From IMG/VR virus record IMGVR_UViG_3300022562_000825, positions 1 through 31,644 of that record: DNA of 31,644 bases; one strand, written 5' to 3'. Below the pieces are notes generated by a model. It saw only the letters and a program-made list of their open reading frames with translations. It was not told the DNA's origin and did no database searches. Below are positions 1 to 8,449 of the stretch, one piece after another (the first letter of the stretch is position 1; each line of letters begins with the position of its first letter). This DNA is from a virus. A program made the translations under genes and the position numbers.

Positions 1-782
1 CCGAAAGTTAACTGTCCATTTAGTTTAAGTTTGATTTCATCATCGCCAGTGGCGCCCCAATTAACAACCCAGGCTCTTTTACCAGCGGGCACATAGTGAT
101 GACATAAAAATGCTTCCGTAGTTGCTGCTGCAATACCACAAAATTCACTGGCTCCACCTGTAGTTCCATCCTGTAAACTAATAGCACCAGCCGCTGCGGC
201 CCCCTGAATAACTTCAAATCTTTCCACAAATCTGATATCGGTATTAACGGTGTTAACTTTAGTAGTTCCGTTTAGTGCGATATCTTCTGTTTTGACAACA
301 TAATTATCATCCAAATAAGTAATACGAACAGTTACTGCTCCGCTACCACCAGATTTATCTTGGGCACTTGTTGATTTGACCGAACATTGTCTTGCTGATG
401 TAAGTTCAGTATAACCTCTAACACAAACTAATACTTCAGAAGTAGATGTGCTGGTGAGGTTGCCAAATCTACGCAACAATCTAGGATCATCAAAATTTCC
501 CTTAACAATTGGCATGTTTGCATATAGCTTATAATTAGTCTCAAAATCTGATTTGTCACTATCATTTTGAGATTGTGAATAGCCATTAGCTATAACACTT
601 GAGGGCACTGTTCCCTTCCAAATAATAGTATCATATACAATGGTGGAATCATCAAATGCAAATATAGTATATGTTGTGCCGTCATCAACATATTGCATTG
701 GTAATAATTTTTGCAGTATTATAGCTTTAATATTTGTCCAGGTATCTGAAATGTTAGCGGGAGCGTTAAAAAGAACTGACAT
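1..782 (-). CDS. Tail-fibre/adhesin-like protein, C-terminally cut by window edge
   Basis: An open frame runs from an ATG at 782 off the left edge with no stop (260 codons seen). The start has a good Shine-Dalgarno, AAGGTG, a few bases upstream, and lies 8 bases after the stop of the 836-residue gene, so the two are probably co-translated from one message. Residues about 20-90 resemble residues about 20-85 of that upstream protein (a shared 'IFA-D' strand and an acidic F-x3-YK segment). Residues about 125-255 resemble its C-terminal domain, including the matching HYVPAGK / HYVPSGK motif. It lacks the long Gly/Thr repeat region between them. I infer a virion adhesin or fibre subunit because of this paralogy and the beta-rich composition; no enzymatic motif is visible. 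The exact function is unknown. Confidence 0.75.
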   Translation of the reverse strand, partial: MSVLFNAPANISDTWTNIKAIILQKLLPMQYVDDGTTYTIFAFDDSTIVYDTIIWKGTVPSSVIANGYSQSQNDSDKSDFETNYKLYANMPIVKGNFDDPRLLRRFGNLTSTSTSEVLVCVRGYTELTSARQCSVKSTSAQDKSGGSGAVTVRITYLDDNYVVKTEDIALNGTTKVNTVNTDIRFVERFEVIQGAAAAGAISLQDGTTGGASEFCGIAAATTEAFLCHHYVPAGKRAWVVNWGATGDDEIKLKLNGQLTF

Positions 783-790
783 AATTCACC

Positions 791-3301
791 TTATTGATCA
801 TAATAGTCAATCGATGCGCTGATTGTAGCGTTGTTTGCGGACGGAATAGCATATGCAACTATTCTAGCGGGACCTACCACCTCAAGAGGCGTACCATAAA
901 TACGTTCAAAAGGATTAGAGGTCGGAATAACACCAGTAATAATTTGTTCGGCAGCATTAGCAACTGTAAGATCTTTAGTTTTTAAGAAAAAAGATGTTGT
1001 AGTAGAGGAGCTTACTAAAAATCCAGTAATAAAACATGTCTTTCCACTAGGAACATAATGTTGTGCATATAATGTCCTACTATCACCAATAGATCCAGTT
1101 AAAGTATTGGCTCCAATTGATGCTACTGAACCACCAGCTCCTCCAGTGCTAGCAAATAAAGTAATAGTTCCAACATTAGTACCATTTGATCCGACAGTTT
1201 TAACCACCATAGATTCTATGTAGCAAATATTAGTGTTAGTTGTATTGACTGCTGCGGTTCCATTTAAAGTTACTATTTCGGTAAACGGGCCCGTGAAAGT
1301 AGCAGTATAGTAAGTAATTTCAACTGTACGTGCACCTGTTCCTGCTGAGGTGTCGTTAGCACTAGACGAAGACATTGAACGTTGAGCGTTGCTAGATTGT
1401 TCAGTATATGTAGTAGATAATACTGGAATAACAACACCAGAAGTACCTCCTCCTAACTTTGCATATCCGGCATTTAATCCATTATCGACATTAGATGGTG
1501 CAGTCTGAGTAACAACTCTTAAGTTACCAGAACCATCTACATTCAAATATTGAATATATCCATCTTGGTCTACTCCAGCTACTGGTACTGGAGGATCATC
1601 GGCGATAGTTCCTACATCTGCCTGACCTTCTATAGCATTTCCAGCACCATGACCGCAGAACGTAACATTTACTCCTGTCCAAGAGGCGCTCGCACCAGTT
1701 ACCGTCCAAGAAATTTTTATTGCGTCACTAACTAACTCAGGAATTTCAATAATATCAACTCCAGCGGCTGTCATCACAGTTCCTGTGAAAACTCTTACTC
1801 CAGTAAGCACCGTAGTTTGATCAATTGGATCGACCTGCTCAACTTTAAATTGAATAGTTGGGCTAGTTCCAGTTGGGGCGTTTTTCAGATTGACTACTAG
1901 ATACCATTCAGACCATCCAACCCAAGTAAGTACTGTTGAACTACTGGATGTAATCGTAGCATTATTATGAATAGTACGACGATCGCCATTAGGATCTGCA
2001 TGCAAAGTATTGAATAGAGTACCAAGAGTATTTGTACCATCAGTAATCCTCATGTATCCAGCACGAGCAGCAGCATCCATAGTTGGCATCGTATTAGTAC
2101 CATCTGTAACTTTAACAGGCCAAGCTCCAGATAATGCTGCTGCGGTTCCTTGAGCTACTGTCCAGGTACCAGATTGAGTTGCCAAAATATTAGAGTCATT
2201 AGATACTGTAACTCTTGGGATACCTGCACCAGATGTGCCAGTTCCAGTCACTACATTGCTTCCACCAAACTGAGTAATATTGTTAACCCAAGGAGAAGTT
2301 CCTTGATTAGATGTAACTGTTCCAGAAATACTGAAAGTACCAGTTCCTGCATTCGCGGTTACGGTTCCAGAAATTGGTTGGGTAACTGCCGATCCATCTA
2401 TTCTTAATGCTCCTGCCGTAGTTAATGACAGGGCATTCATATTTCCATTAGTATAGGTCGGAGAAGCTGTTGTAACTGAACCGCCAATGTAAGTGGCTGA
2501 AGCCGGAGGTACAGCAGCAGTGGCACTCACGGATGCGTTATTAAAATTGCCATTTGCGGTCACTGTAGCATTCAAAAGAGCCGCTGTAGCCTGGACAACC
2601 GCAAAATTTCCAGTTCCAGCATTAGCTGTAACAGTACCAGAAATTGGTTGCGTGGTGGTGCCAGTTGGATCAATTCTTATAGGATCGCCACTAGTTCCTA
2701 GAATGTTAGTGCCATCAGTTATTTTAACAGGCCATCCATTAGCGGCAGTATTTGCAGTACCTTGATTAGCCGTGACAGTTCCACTTACCGTGATGCTACC
2801 AGAAATTGGCAAAGGCGTGCCAGATGGATCCCCTTGAATAGTAATCAATCCGCCAACAGGGGAACCGGCCGTACCGGCTCCAACCATAACCGGACGACCA
2901 GAAGTGTCCATTTTAAGCATTCTATAATTAGAACCATCAATTCCAATTACAGCAATACCATATCCATCATTAGATGTTGGTGCATTTCCATCTTTTAGAA
3001 CAACAGAATATCCATCCTGATTAGTTAAAAAGAAAGGTTCAGTGGCATTAAAATCAGTAATCTTGTATTTATAATCAGCTTCGAATTCAGCGCGATATGT
3101 ATCATATGTTGCTTGATTATCTGGGGCTTTGCCAGCTTTATAGATAGTCGCTGTATAAAAATATTGCCCATCGATGGCAAAAATTTCATAAGCAACATCA
3201 TCCTCTTCAAATCTGAAATTCAGATTTCTAGTGTTTATAAGCTCTTTTAATCCTGGCCAGTCTGTGATTATAGTTACAGCTCCACCTTCAACTCTTGCCA
3301 T
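791..3301 (-). CDS. Large repeat-containing tail-fibre/adhesin-like structural protein (836 aa)
   Basis: ATG at 3301 is preceded by AAGAGG at a 7-base spacing. The protein has three parts. An N-terminal domain (about 1-110) is shared with the next gene downstream. A Thr/Gly/Ala/Val-rich region (about 120-420) is built of imperfect repeats such as SGTVTANQGT, WPVKITDGTN and PTYTNGN-x2-ALSL. The last part (about 430-836) is beta-rich without repeats, and its C-terminal section matches the downstream protein. The segment 'DTSGRPVMVGAGTAGSPVGG' near residue 135 is nearly identical to one in the 367-residue gene upstream. Long beta-strand repeats of this type are common in phage fibres and other surface-exposed virion proteins; the receptor or exact location cannot be read from the sequence. 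A terminator upstream of the gene suggests partly independent expression. Confidence 0.7.
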   Translation of the reverse strand: MARVEGGAVTIITDWPGLKELINTRNLNFRFEEDDVAYEIFAIDGQYFYTATIYKAGKAPDNQATYDTYRAEFEADYKYKITDFNATEPFFLTNQDGYSVVLKDGNAPTSNDGYGIAVIGIDGSNYRMLKMDTSGRPVMVGAGTAGSPVGGLITIQGDPSGTPLPISGSITVSGTVTANQGTANTAANGWPVKITDGTNILGTSGDPIRIDPTGTTTQPISGTVTANAGTGNFAVVQATAALLNATVTANGNFNNASVSATAAVPPASATYIGGSVTTASPTYTNGNMNALSLTTAGALRIDGSAVTQPISGTVTANAGTGTFSISGTVTSNQGTSPWVNNITQFGGSNVVTGTGTSGAGIPRVTVSNDSNILATQSGTWTVAQGTAAALSGAWPVKVTDGTNTMPTMDAAARAGYMRITDGTNTLGTLFNTLHADPNGDRRTIHNNATITSSSSTVLTWVGWSEWYLVVNLKNAPTGTSPTIQFKVEQVDPIDQTTVLTGVRVFTGTVMTAAGVDIIEIPELVSDAIKISWTVTGASASWTGVNVTFCGHGAGNAIEGQADVGTIADDPPVPVAGVDQDGYIQYLNVDGSGNLRVVTQTAPSNVDNGLNAGYAKLGGGTSGVVIPVLSTTYTEQSSNAQRSMSSSSANDTSAGTGARTVEITYYTATFTGPFTEIVTLNGTAAVNTTNTNICYIESMVVKTVGSNGTNVGTITLFASTGGAGGSVASIGANTLTGSIGDSRTLYAQHYVPSGKTCFITGFLVSSSTTTSFFLKTKDLTVANAAEQIITGVIPTSNPFERIYGTPLEVVGPARIVAYAIPSANNATISASIDYYDQ

Positions 3302-3340
3302 CGTTAATCCTCTTCTCTATACTAGATTATGGACAAAATA

Positions 3341-3369
3341 AAAGGAGTCTGTTTAACACAGACTCCTTT
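3341..3369 (-). terminator. Rho-independent terminator after the 367-aa gene
   Basis: A perfect 12-bp stem (3341-3352 with 3358-3369, loop 3353-3357) is followed on the minus strand by TATTTTG. It lies 32 bases after the stop of the 367-residue gene and 40 bases before the start of the 836-residue gene. A 13-bp direct repeat, actagattatgga, flanks it at 3321-3333 and 3395-3407. Confidence 0.8.
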
Positions 3370-3400
3370 AAAATTTACTTATTTAATTCAGCTAACTAGA

Positions 3401-4504
3401 TTATGGAGTTAACTCGGTTACAAGGGCTGAACCACCGGTACCTGACCAAATTGCATCAATTTGACCGGTATAATCGTTTGGTACTTCCCAGTAAGCTCCA
3501 GAGAAGATCTGGATAGTATAACTGGAAGTGCTTGCAGTAGCGCCAAGCTTAATGTACATGGTCTTGTTTCCACCGTTGTAGATAGAAGCGAAAACTCTGT
3601 CAGCATTTGCCGCCAAAACTGTAACGCTGCTTGTAGATGCAGCAACAGAAGTTACCGCAGAGGTAGCTGCCTTGTTGGTAGTTACAAATCCAGTAACACG
3701 TAAAGCTCCGGCTGTATCTAGAGACAAAGCATTTAGAGTGTTGTTAGTGTAGGTTGGAGCAACAGTTGTAACATAACCACCAGCGACCATTTGATCGGCA
3801 GCAGTAGAAGTTGCAGTTCCACCAGCGTATACACCGTCAATTCTCAATCCACCAAGAGTGGTTAGAGAGAGCGCATCCAAATTACCGTTAGTATAAGTTG
3901 GAGCAGCGGTGCTTACAACACCACCAACTTGTGTATCAAAACCTAGAGCGGCAGCGCCATCTGTACCAACAGAAGCGTTGTTTGCAGTAATGTTACCAGT
4001 TACATAAAGTGGGTTAACGGAAGAACCTTGAATCTCACCATAGCCGTCTGTAAGTGTGATTGGCCATGCGTTGATTAAAGAGTTTGGAGTTCCTTGGTCA
4101 GAAGTTACCGTTCCGCTAACAACCCATGGGGATGTGGATTGAGTAACTGCTACAGTACCAGTAATGGATACTGAGCTACCCGTTACGTCAACGGTACCAG
4201 CTACAGAGCTTACAGCAACTGTGCCGCTAACAGTCCAAGGATTGGTTCCCTGATTTACTATGACCGGAGTCATAGACGGGTCACCTTGGATAGTGATTAC
4301 GCCACCAGCAGGTGTACCTGCGGTACCAGCGCCAACCATTACTGGGCGACCTAGAGAGTCAACAAGAACGGTACGAGTATCTGTGCCATCATTACCTGCA
4401 AACAGAATACTACGTGTTCCCGGAATAAACGCAGCGCCGCCAACTACGGCTAATTCATAACCGTCGGAGCTGAATAAAACTGAAGAAGGAGATACTGATG
4501 ACAT
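3401..4504 (-). CDS. Repeat-containing adhesin/fibre-like protein (367 aa)
   Basis: ATG at 4504 is preceded by GAGG (GAGGATTTGAATG). The N-terminal segment (about 1-75) carries the PVMVGAGTAGTPAGG block shared with the 836-residue protein. The middle (about 75-270) has repeats such as QGTNPWTVSGTV, AWPITLTDG and PTYTNGN-x-DALSL-x-T. The C-terminal roughly 85 residues, ending in ELTP, form a compact beta-rich domain that recurs as the C-terminus of the next gene (166 aa); the shared motifs are MYIKLG / LYVKLG and YTG-x-IDAIWS. The protein is therefore a mosaic of modules seen in its neighbours. Its role is inferred to be a virion surface or tail structure; nothing indicates an enzyme. Confidence 0.7.
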   Translation of the reverse strand: MSSVSPSSVLFSSDGYELAVVGGAAFIPGTRSILFAGNDGTDTRTVLVDSLGRPVMVGAGTAGTPAGGVITIQGDPSMTPVIVNQGTNPWTVSGTVAVSSVAGTVDVTGSSVSITGTVAVTQSTSPWVVSGTVTSDQGTPNSLINAWPITLTDGYGEIQGSSVNPLYVTGNITANNASVGTDGAAALGFDTQVGGVVSTAAPTYTNGNLDALSLTTLGGLRIDGVYAGGTATSTAADQMVAGGYVTTVAPTYTNNTLNALSLDTAGALRVTGFVTTNKAATSAVTSVAASTSSVTVLAANADRVFASIYNGGNKTMYIKLGATASTSSYTIQIFSGAYWEVPNDYTGQIDAIWSGTGGSALVTELTP

Positions 4505-4567
4505 TCAAATCCTCACGTAAGTTAATTGTTATACTTACCTATAGTATATTACTTTATCCATAGTTTT

Positions 4568-5068
4568 TTATGGGGTTAATTCATCTATTCTTGCAAACCC
4601 GCTAGCATTTGACCAAATTGCATCTATTTCGCCTGTATATCCATATGGTACTTCATAGTAAGACAGCGGAAATAATTTGACAGTAAAATCGCTAGTAGTG
4701 GCTGTTGAGCCTAATTTAACATATAATAATGACGATGAAGAGTCATTATATATTGTAGCCCCTAATCTATTTGTATTAGATGGAAGTAAAACAGTATTAG
4801 ATGCAGAGGCTGCTACACTAGATGTAGTACTAGTAGCTGGTCTAGCCGTAGTTACCGTAAAAGAATTATTTGGCGAGATTGCAACTACAAGGGCGCGGTC
4901 GGACGGGACGGCTGCCTGATTACCAGGCTTAACTGTTACTGGTCCGTGGCCGCTAGGGTCGTCAATTACTGATTGTGTTTGTAGACGATAGACATATCCA
5001 TCATAGAATACACCTATGGGATTACCAAATTCATCAAACAGAATCGCTGCTGGTGACTCATTAGGCAT
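4568..5068 (-). CDS. Short adhesin-family protein, paralogue of the 367-aa C-terminus
   Basis: This 166-residue protein has a distinct N-terminal section (about 1-75) and then a C-terminal domain (about 80-166) clearly homologous to the end of the 367-residue protein (YVKLGSTATTSDF, YTGEIDAIWS, final ELTP). Its ATG at 5068 shares its A with the stop of the gene upstream (TAATG), which points to translational coupling. It looks like a minimal version of the same module set, perhaps a tip or adaptor subunit. That role is inference; no receptor-binding or catalytic motif is recognisable. Confidence 0.65.
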   Translation of the reverse strand: MPNESPAAILFDEFGNPIGVFYDGYVYRLQTQSVIDDPSGHGPVTVKPGNQAAVPSDRALVVAISPNNSFTVTTARPATSTTSSVAASASNTVLLPSNTNRLGATIYNDSSSSLLYVKLGSTATTSDFTVKLFPLSYYEVPYGYTGEIDAIWSNASGFARIDELTP

Positions 5069-5760
5069 TAGCTTATCGTCCTTGTTCTAGTTGCTTCAAA
5101 TATATTATTGGTATACGTGAACGTATCAACAATTGTATGAATGAGCGTTACACCATCATAATCATACATATTCCATTGAATAGTTGCAGGTTGCTTATTT
5201 GCATCATACGTGATAAATTTCTCTACCAATTTTTTTGTCTTAGCAACATCTAAATACCAAATAATAGAAGTTGGAAATGGCGTTCCTACTGGTAATACCT
5301 CTTTAAAAGCTCCGGATGCAAAACCATCACCAGGACCTTGATCAATAAAATGAATAAGGTCTCTAAGCGTTTTGTGTTCTTGTGGTGTGATACCACCTCC
5401 ACCGCCAGCTAGAATTAAGTTTTGTACATAACCATCTAACTGATCGAATCCGATTGTAACACCCGTAGTAAAACCATAACCTTCTAAATATTGAATGCCA
5501 CAATCACTAAATTGTAGTAAGTCAATATTACTAAAAACCAATTCAATGTCTTGGTTTTTGAACTTTCTTTTTAATGTTCCTTTCATTAAAGACGATTTGA
5601 TTTCTGCTTCATAGATACCGGGTATCCTAAGTAAATCTCTAGTCTCATTTAAATTAATTGGGTAGTTGAAAATAAAGATAGTCTTCTTCTGTGGCGAGAT
5701 ATTTCTCACTATAAATTGACCACATTCGGGCAAATGGGGAGCGAATACATTCATTCCCAT
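5068..5760 (-). CDS. Putative tail/baseplate-associated structural protein (230 aa)
   Basis: The start at 5760 is preceded by GAGGGG, located within the end of the upstream gene; a second ATG two codons later is an alternative. The N-terminal half (1-110) is mixed alpha/beta. A Gly-rich hinge (AGGGGG) occurs near residue 120, then a helix (TPQEHKTLRDLIHFID) and a C-terminal beta-rich domain (about 140-230). The gene ends in a 1-base overlap with the next adhesin-like gene, so it is part of the same translationally coupled unit. I do not recognise a named family. Position and architecture suggest an adaptor linking tail and fibre, but that is inference. Confidence 0.55.
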   Translation of the reverse strand: MGMNVFAPHLPECGQFIVRNISPQKKTIFIFNYPINLNETRDLLRIPGIYEAEIKSSLMKGTLKRKFKNQDIELVFSNIDLLQFSDCGIQYLEGYGFTTGVTIGFDQLDGYVQNLILAGGGGGITPQEHKTLRDLIHFIDQGPGDGFASGAFKEVLPVGTPFPTSIIWYLDVAKTKKLVEKFITYDANKQPATIQWNMYDYDGVTLIHTIVDTFTYTNNIFEATRTRTIS

Positions 5761-5763
5761 AGC

Positions 5764-6474
5764 TCACCCCTCTTTGTGAAATTTATCTCTGATTGTAATG
5801 GTAATGGTTCTTTCCACATCTGGATTTTCCGCGCTAGCCTTACAGCCTTCAAGAAGTTTTTCGATCAATGAATCGTAGCCCTTAGTAGCCACATCATTTT
5901 TGGTTATTTCCAATGCCTGTTTAACATCTTTACGAGTCAATTCCTCGTCTTTAGCTAATATAACTTTTTTCAAGTCAGATTTAGCAAGTCTAGTCATTTC
6001 ATCATGAGTTAAACGATACCTTACATTTAGTAGCTCTTCTAAATAATCAAAGCTGCCAACACCGGGTTGATTTTGTGCAAAATCATAATCGTCAATACCA
6101 GTACGTAATCCTTTATCAACAGCAGTTAATAGAACACGTGTATTACTGTCTTGCCATTCGTTTTCTTTTCCATAAACTTCTCTTAGCTCATTAAGAGCAT
6201 CACGAAGTTTAGCAAAATTTTTGACTCTTTGAGCAAGACCTTCAGAAATGAATTGTTCACTACGGTTATAGTTTTGCAAGCCTCTACGAGGGTTGTATTC
6301 GGTTTCTTGATCAACACGACGAGTATCAAAAGCCAATTTGGTAAAGCCGCGCCCAGAAGACACTGATTCCATAGCTGTTTTTCGCAGCAATCTGGATTGT
6401 TTCCTGGTCTCCACGTCTTGTGTACCTCGGGAAATCAAATTGTAAAGTTCGGTAACCTCTAGCAAATGACTCAT
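5764..6474 (-). CDS. Unknown helical protein at the head of the tail/adhesin operon
   Basis: This 236-residue protein is rich in charged, mostly helical sequence and has no transmembrane segment or recognised motif. Residues about 80-115 and 150-215 look like amphipathic helices. ATG at 6474 is preceded by an ideal AGAGG-AAA spacing. It is the first gene of the left-hand minus-strand block and is divergent from the CCA-adding enzyme across a 96-base gap, so its own promoter should be in that gap. I could not pick out a convincing one on this strand. It might be a small virion or assembly protein; the function is unknown. Confidence 0.55.
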   Translation of the reverse strand: MSHLLEVTELYNLISRGTQDVETRKQSRLLRKTAMESVSSGRGFTKLAFDTRRVDQETEYNPRRGLQNYNRSEQFISEGLAQRVKNFAKLRDALNELREVYGKENEWQDSNTRVLLTAVDKGLRTGIDDYDFAQNQPGVGSFDYLEELLNVRYRLTHDEMTRLAKSDLKKVILAKDEELTRKDVKQALEITKNDVATKGYDSLIEKLLEGCKASAENPDVERTITITIRDKFHKEG

Positions 6475-6533
6475 TTTCCTCTGTCTTTAGATAGAATCCT
6501 AGTAATATGCCTACTTATTACACGCCCGGCCCC

Positions 6534-6561
6534 TTGACGTGCAATTTTTAAGTTTTATAGT
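6534..6561 (+). promoter_or_regulatory. Sigma70-like promoter for the CCA-adding enzyme
   Basis: TTGACG at 6534-6539 and TATAGT at 6556-6561 are separated by 16 bases, a close match to the bacterial housekeeping consensus. A start of transcription about 5-7 bases downstream would fall at 6566-6568, only 3-5 bases before the ATG at 6571, so the message would be essentially leaderless. No Shine-Dalgarno is visible before the ATG. Confidence 0.65.
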
Positions 6562-6570
6562 GCGGATATT

Positions 6571-7806
6571 ATGGAAGACCTACGTATTTCACATAACTCA
6601 ATTCACCCTTTGGCAATAGAAGTGTGCCGAATCCTTAATGAACATAATTACCAAGCTTTTATTGTTGGAGGTTGTGTTCGAGACTTGATTTTAAGGCAGA
6701 ATCCTAAGGATTGGGACATTACTACTGATGCTTCTCCAGAAGAAGTTTTGAGGATTTTCCCCAAAACAATTCCGACCGGACTTCAACATGGTACGGTCAC
6801 AGTTTGTATGGGAGAAGGTGTCGAAAATCACTTCGAAGTAACTACTTTTAGGGTTGAAGGAAAATATTCTGATGGTCGTAGACCGGATGAGGTTTTCTTT
6901 GTTCCTAATGTAGAACAAGACTTATCACGACGTGATTTAACCATCAACGCTATTGCTTATGATCCATTAACTGCTAAACTAGTAGACCCTTTTAAAGGCG
7001 TAGAAGACCTTAGTTTAGGACTGATCAGAGCAGTTGGTCACCCTGTTCAAAGATTTCAAGAAGACGGTTTGCGTATCATGCGAGTAGCACGATTTGCTGC
7101 CCGTTTTGGATATACGGTAGATACCTACACGTTATCTGGTATGAAAGAAAGTCTTGATACTTTGAAGAGAGTATCCAAAGAGCGCATTAACGATGAACTA
7201 ACTAAAATATTGATGTCAAATCATCCTTCTATTGGCTTACAGCTTCTGCAAGAATCTGGTGCATTGGATATTGCTTGCCCGCTATTAGCAGGTAGACAAT
7301 TACCTTTGCTTTCAAAACAGAATAACTGCAAGGGTCCATTGGAAGTTCGATTAGCATTTTTGTACAATAAATTGCCAATTCAACAAGTTAATGAAGAATT
7401 AATCAATCTGAAATTTTCTAACAAGGAAATGAAAAGGGTATTATTCCTTTTGAATTTGGTTGAAAAATTCTACATTTTTGAAGGGTTAGATAGCCCGCAA
7501 AGCTATAAAGACTTTATGGCATTCTTAAAGAACCAAAGCCCCGACCCATGGGACCAGACCCTCAAACAATTTATACAATTGTCAGAGGCGATGGAAATTG
7601 GAGCCTGGAGCCTGTTGGACAAGTACCGCCATGAAATCGTTCTAACCCGTAAAGAAATGCAAATTAACGGGGATGATTTGCTAGCGTCTGGCGTTCCTGC
7701 CGGACCTAGAATCAAGAAAATTCTAGAAGAGTGCTATTTGGAAATTTTGCTTCATCCGGAGCACAATACCAAATATCATTTGCTAGAAGTCGCTAGGCGC
7801 GTTTAG
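6571..7806 (+). CDS. cca: CCA-adding enzyme / tRNA nucleotidyltransferase, class II
   Basis: This enzyme adds or repairs the 3' CCA end of tRNAs using CTP and ATP without a nucleic acid template. The 411-residue length fits bacterial class II enzymes. Visible motifs are GGCVRD (33-38), the metal-binding DWD (47-49), RRDLTINA (120-127) and EDGLR (164-168), the EDxxR element that selects the incoming base, followed by RVARFAARFG. The rest is the helical neck, body and tail, less conserved here. It is the only plus-strand gene in the window. It has its own promoter and almost no leader, and it overlaps the convergent RelA/SpoT-like gene by 4 bases. Because class II enzymes and poly(A) polymerases share this fold, CCA addition is the likely but not proven activity. 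Large phages use such enzymes to keep host or phage tRNAs functional. Confidence 0.92.
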   Translation: MEDLRISHNSIHPLAIEVCRILNEHNYQAFIVGGCVRDLILRQNPKDWDITTDASPEEVLRIFPKTIPTGLQHGTVTVCMGEGVENHFEVTTFRVEGKYSDGRRPDEVFFVPNVEQDLSRRDLTINAIAYDPLTAKLVDPFKGVEDLSLGLIRAVGHPVQRFQEDGLRIMRVARFAARFGYTVDTYTLSGMKESLDTLKRVSKERINDELTKILMSNHPSIGLQLLQESGALDIACPLLAGRQLPLLSKQNNCKGPLEVRLAFLYNKLPIQQVNEELINLKFSNKEMKRVLFLLNLVEKFYIFEGLDSPQSYKDFMAFLKNQSPDPWDQTLKQFIQLSEAMEIGAWSLLDKYRHEIVLTRKEMQINGDDLLASGVPAGPRIKKILEECYLEILLHPEHNTKYHLLEVARRV

Positions 7807-8375
7807 TCTGGATTTGAGGCTCGGTTCTTCTGGGCCTCATCATCCAGCTTCTTGTACATTTTGTTATGTACTTTGCGCAGAAAATCTTTCTGATGATCCG
7901 TCATTTTATTACGAGACTTTTCATCTCGAAACTTCTCATATATTTGATGTAAGAATTCTTTATATGGTTGGAACTCCAATGGCATCAACTGCATTTCAAA
8001 TTGTGTTCCATCAAAATCTAAATGTACATGAACAATACCATGATACTGCAATCCATGTTCAGGAGAGCGGTGCTTGTTATCGTCTATATCTGTGACTTGC
8101 TTACCGAATAGTTTTTTCAGAATGTGCACGATATTATCGGCATTGAATTGATCAGAATAGAAAATGCGACCTCTAACGAGATCAGATAATTCACTAGGGT
8201 CATGGAGTCCTTCTGTTTCCATTTTGCGTTTAATACTGGAATAAGGCTTCAAGTTAACTTCCATTGCAAAATCACTTGGCGGAAGGTCGGCCAATTGCTC
8301 TTGCACATGCTTCATAATCTTATTCAGCTTAGGAACAAGATGCATGTATTGTTTGCGAGTTTTCTTAGAGTCCAT
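7803..8375 (-). CDS. RelA/SpoT-fold nucleotidyltransferase-like protein (190 aa)
   Basis: It resembles the synthetase domain of RelA/SpoT and small alarmone synthetases. Seen: K43-x3-S47-x3-K51, matching the ATP-binding R-x-K-x3-S-x3-K pattern except that the first Arg is Asn41; D65 in ELSDLVRGR, at the spacing expected for the catalytic Asp; and E127 in FEMQL, equivalent to the catalytic Glu of E-I-Q-I-R-T. HGLQYHGIVHVHL (107-119) stands where GYRSxH is found, with a changed Tyr. The lysine-rich tail (150-190) is extra. Family members make (p)ppGpp or pyrophosphorylate tRNA CCA ends. The altered Arg and Tyr positions make the substrate uncertain. No Shine-Dalgarno is visible before the ATG, and the gene is separated from the capsid gene by a terminator. 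Confidence 0.6.
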   Translation of the reverse strand: MDSKKTRKQYMHLVPKLNKIMKHVQEQLADLPPSDFAMEVNLKPYSSIKRKMETEGLHDPSELSDLVRGRIFYSDQFNADNIVHILKKLFGKQVTDIDDNKHRSPEHGLQYHGIVHVHLDFDGTQFEMQLMPLEFQPYKEFLHQIYEKFRDEKSRNKMTDHQKDFLRKVHNKMYKKLDDEAQKNRASNPD

Positions 8376-8398
8376 ATCTATATGCCAGAAAAATGAAA

Positions 8399-8424
8399 TG
8401 CCCTCTAGATTTCTCTAGAGGGCA
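8399..8424 (-). terminator. Strong Rho-independent terminator after the major capsid gene
   Basis: A perfect 11-bp stem (8399-8409 with 8414-8424) closes a 4-base loop. It is followed on the minus strand by CATTTTTC-like T-rich sequence. It begins 25 bases after the capsid stop and would isolate capsid transcription from the RelA/SpoT-like gene. Confidence 0.85.
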
Positions 8425-8449
8425 CCTCGGAATTATTCAATCAGGCTTA

